From: Anaerolineales bacterium
GTDB taxonomy: Bacteria > Chloroflexota > Anaerolineae > Anaerolineales > Villigracilaceae
DNA length: 64,000 nucleotides
Assembly (NCBI GenBank): GCA_016934715.1
Contig: JAFGSI010000031.1
Span: forward strand, 1-64,000
Reading direction: 5' to 3'
Shown: positions 63,928 to 64,000 of the stretch, piece by piece
Layout: each line of letters opens with the position of its first letter
Numbering within the stretch: position 1 is the stretch's first letter
Program-made: the position numbers and the translations under genes
The notes under the pieces: generated by a model
Told to the model about the DNA's origin: nothing
Database searches by the model: none
What the model saw: the letters and a program-made list of their open reading frames with translations, nothing else

Positions 63928-64000
63928 ATGGAAACCAACAACGAAAAATCCGAACGCCCCACCGGCATGCTCGCCTTCACCATCGTCTGGGCCGGGCAGC
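63928..64000 (+). CDS. MFS transporter, N-terminal fragment at window edge
   Basis: Only the first 24 codons lie in the window. METNNEKSERPTG is followed by MLAFTIVWAGQ, a typical first helix opening of macrolide-efflux-like MFS transporters (compare the gene at 3764-5059). Identification rests on this short stretch. Confidence 0.5.
   Translation, partial: METNNEKSERPTGMLAFTIVWAGQ

Overview
The window is a high-GC bacterial chromosome segment that best fits Chloroflexota, probably class Anaerolineae. The main evidence is two membrane proteins with the tyrosine-triplet signature of the Chlor_Arch_YYY/DUF2298 family (known mainly from Chloroflexi and archaea), one of them fused to a GT-C glycosyltransferase. 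Supporting evidence is a mevalonate kinase, a decaprenyl-phosphate phosphoribosyltransferase-like UbiA protein, a short YidC of the Gram-positive type, and no visible outer-membrane genes. The assignment is an inference; no rRNA gene is present. About 55 protein genes are supported, mostly on the + strand and tightly packed, with no tRNA, rRNA or CRISPR array seen.

Layout. 1-3060 is a lower-GC accessory patch with a broken IS1380-type transposase and an unrecognised membrane protein. 3065-8296 (- strand) holds ubiA, mevalonate kinase, two MFS transporters and a YigZ protein. 8359-11694 holds an APH/choline-kinase-like gene and an ABC-F ATPase, the latter behind a leader with a 32-codon ORF and alternative hairpins. 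11694-21947 holds a serine hydrolase, tlyA, an ABC exporter, an esterase lipoprotein, a GH99-like lipoprotein, lepA and a flippase-like protein. 22026-23406 is a zinc-responsive ArsR/CDF pair. 23410-38403 is a surface-glycan locus: GT4, two methyltransferases and a run of giant GT-C/YYY membrane proteins. 38482-41239 is cmk followed by three consecutive PlsC-type acyltransferases. 41400-44711 is a multidomain histidine kinase.

44728-50929 is an origin-type neighbourhood (rpmH, rnpA, yidD, a PQQ-propeller lipoprotein, yidC, jag, a PfkB kinase, parA, parB), but without dnaA or a recognisable parS. 50966-56649 holds an amidohydrolase, two histidine kinases, a response regulator and a TadZ/CpaE-like pseudo-receiver ATPase, chained by overlapping stop/start codons. 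56692-60953 is a compact six-gene unit with its own promoter and terminator: a double-HTH regulator, a TPR protein, a GNAT protein, two V4R-domain proteins and a lipase-like hydrolase. 61023-64000 holds a DsbA-like protein, a decayed serine recombinase, a beta-lactamase-fold hydrolase with TPR-like tail, and the start of another MFS transporter.

The most notable signals are: (1) repeated TAnAAT-type -10 boxes exactly 6 nt from a start codon with no Shine-Dalgarno, suggesting leaderless mRNAs; (2) an attenuator-like leader before the ABC-F gene; (3) a histidine kinase carrying a near-canonical MshEN (c-di-GMP-binding type) double motif; and (4) the XRE/TPR/GNAT/V4R/V4R/lipase operon with its neighbouring two-component genes as a candidate undescribed sensory system.
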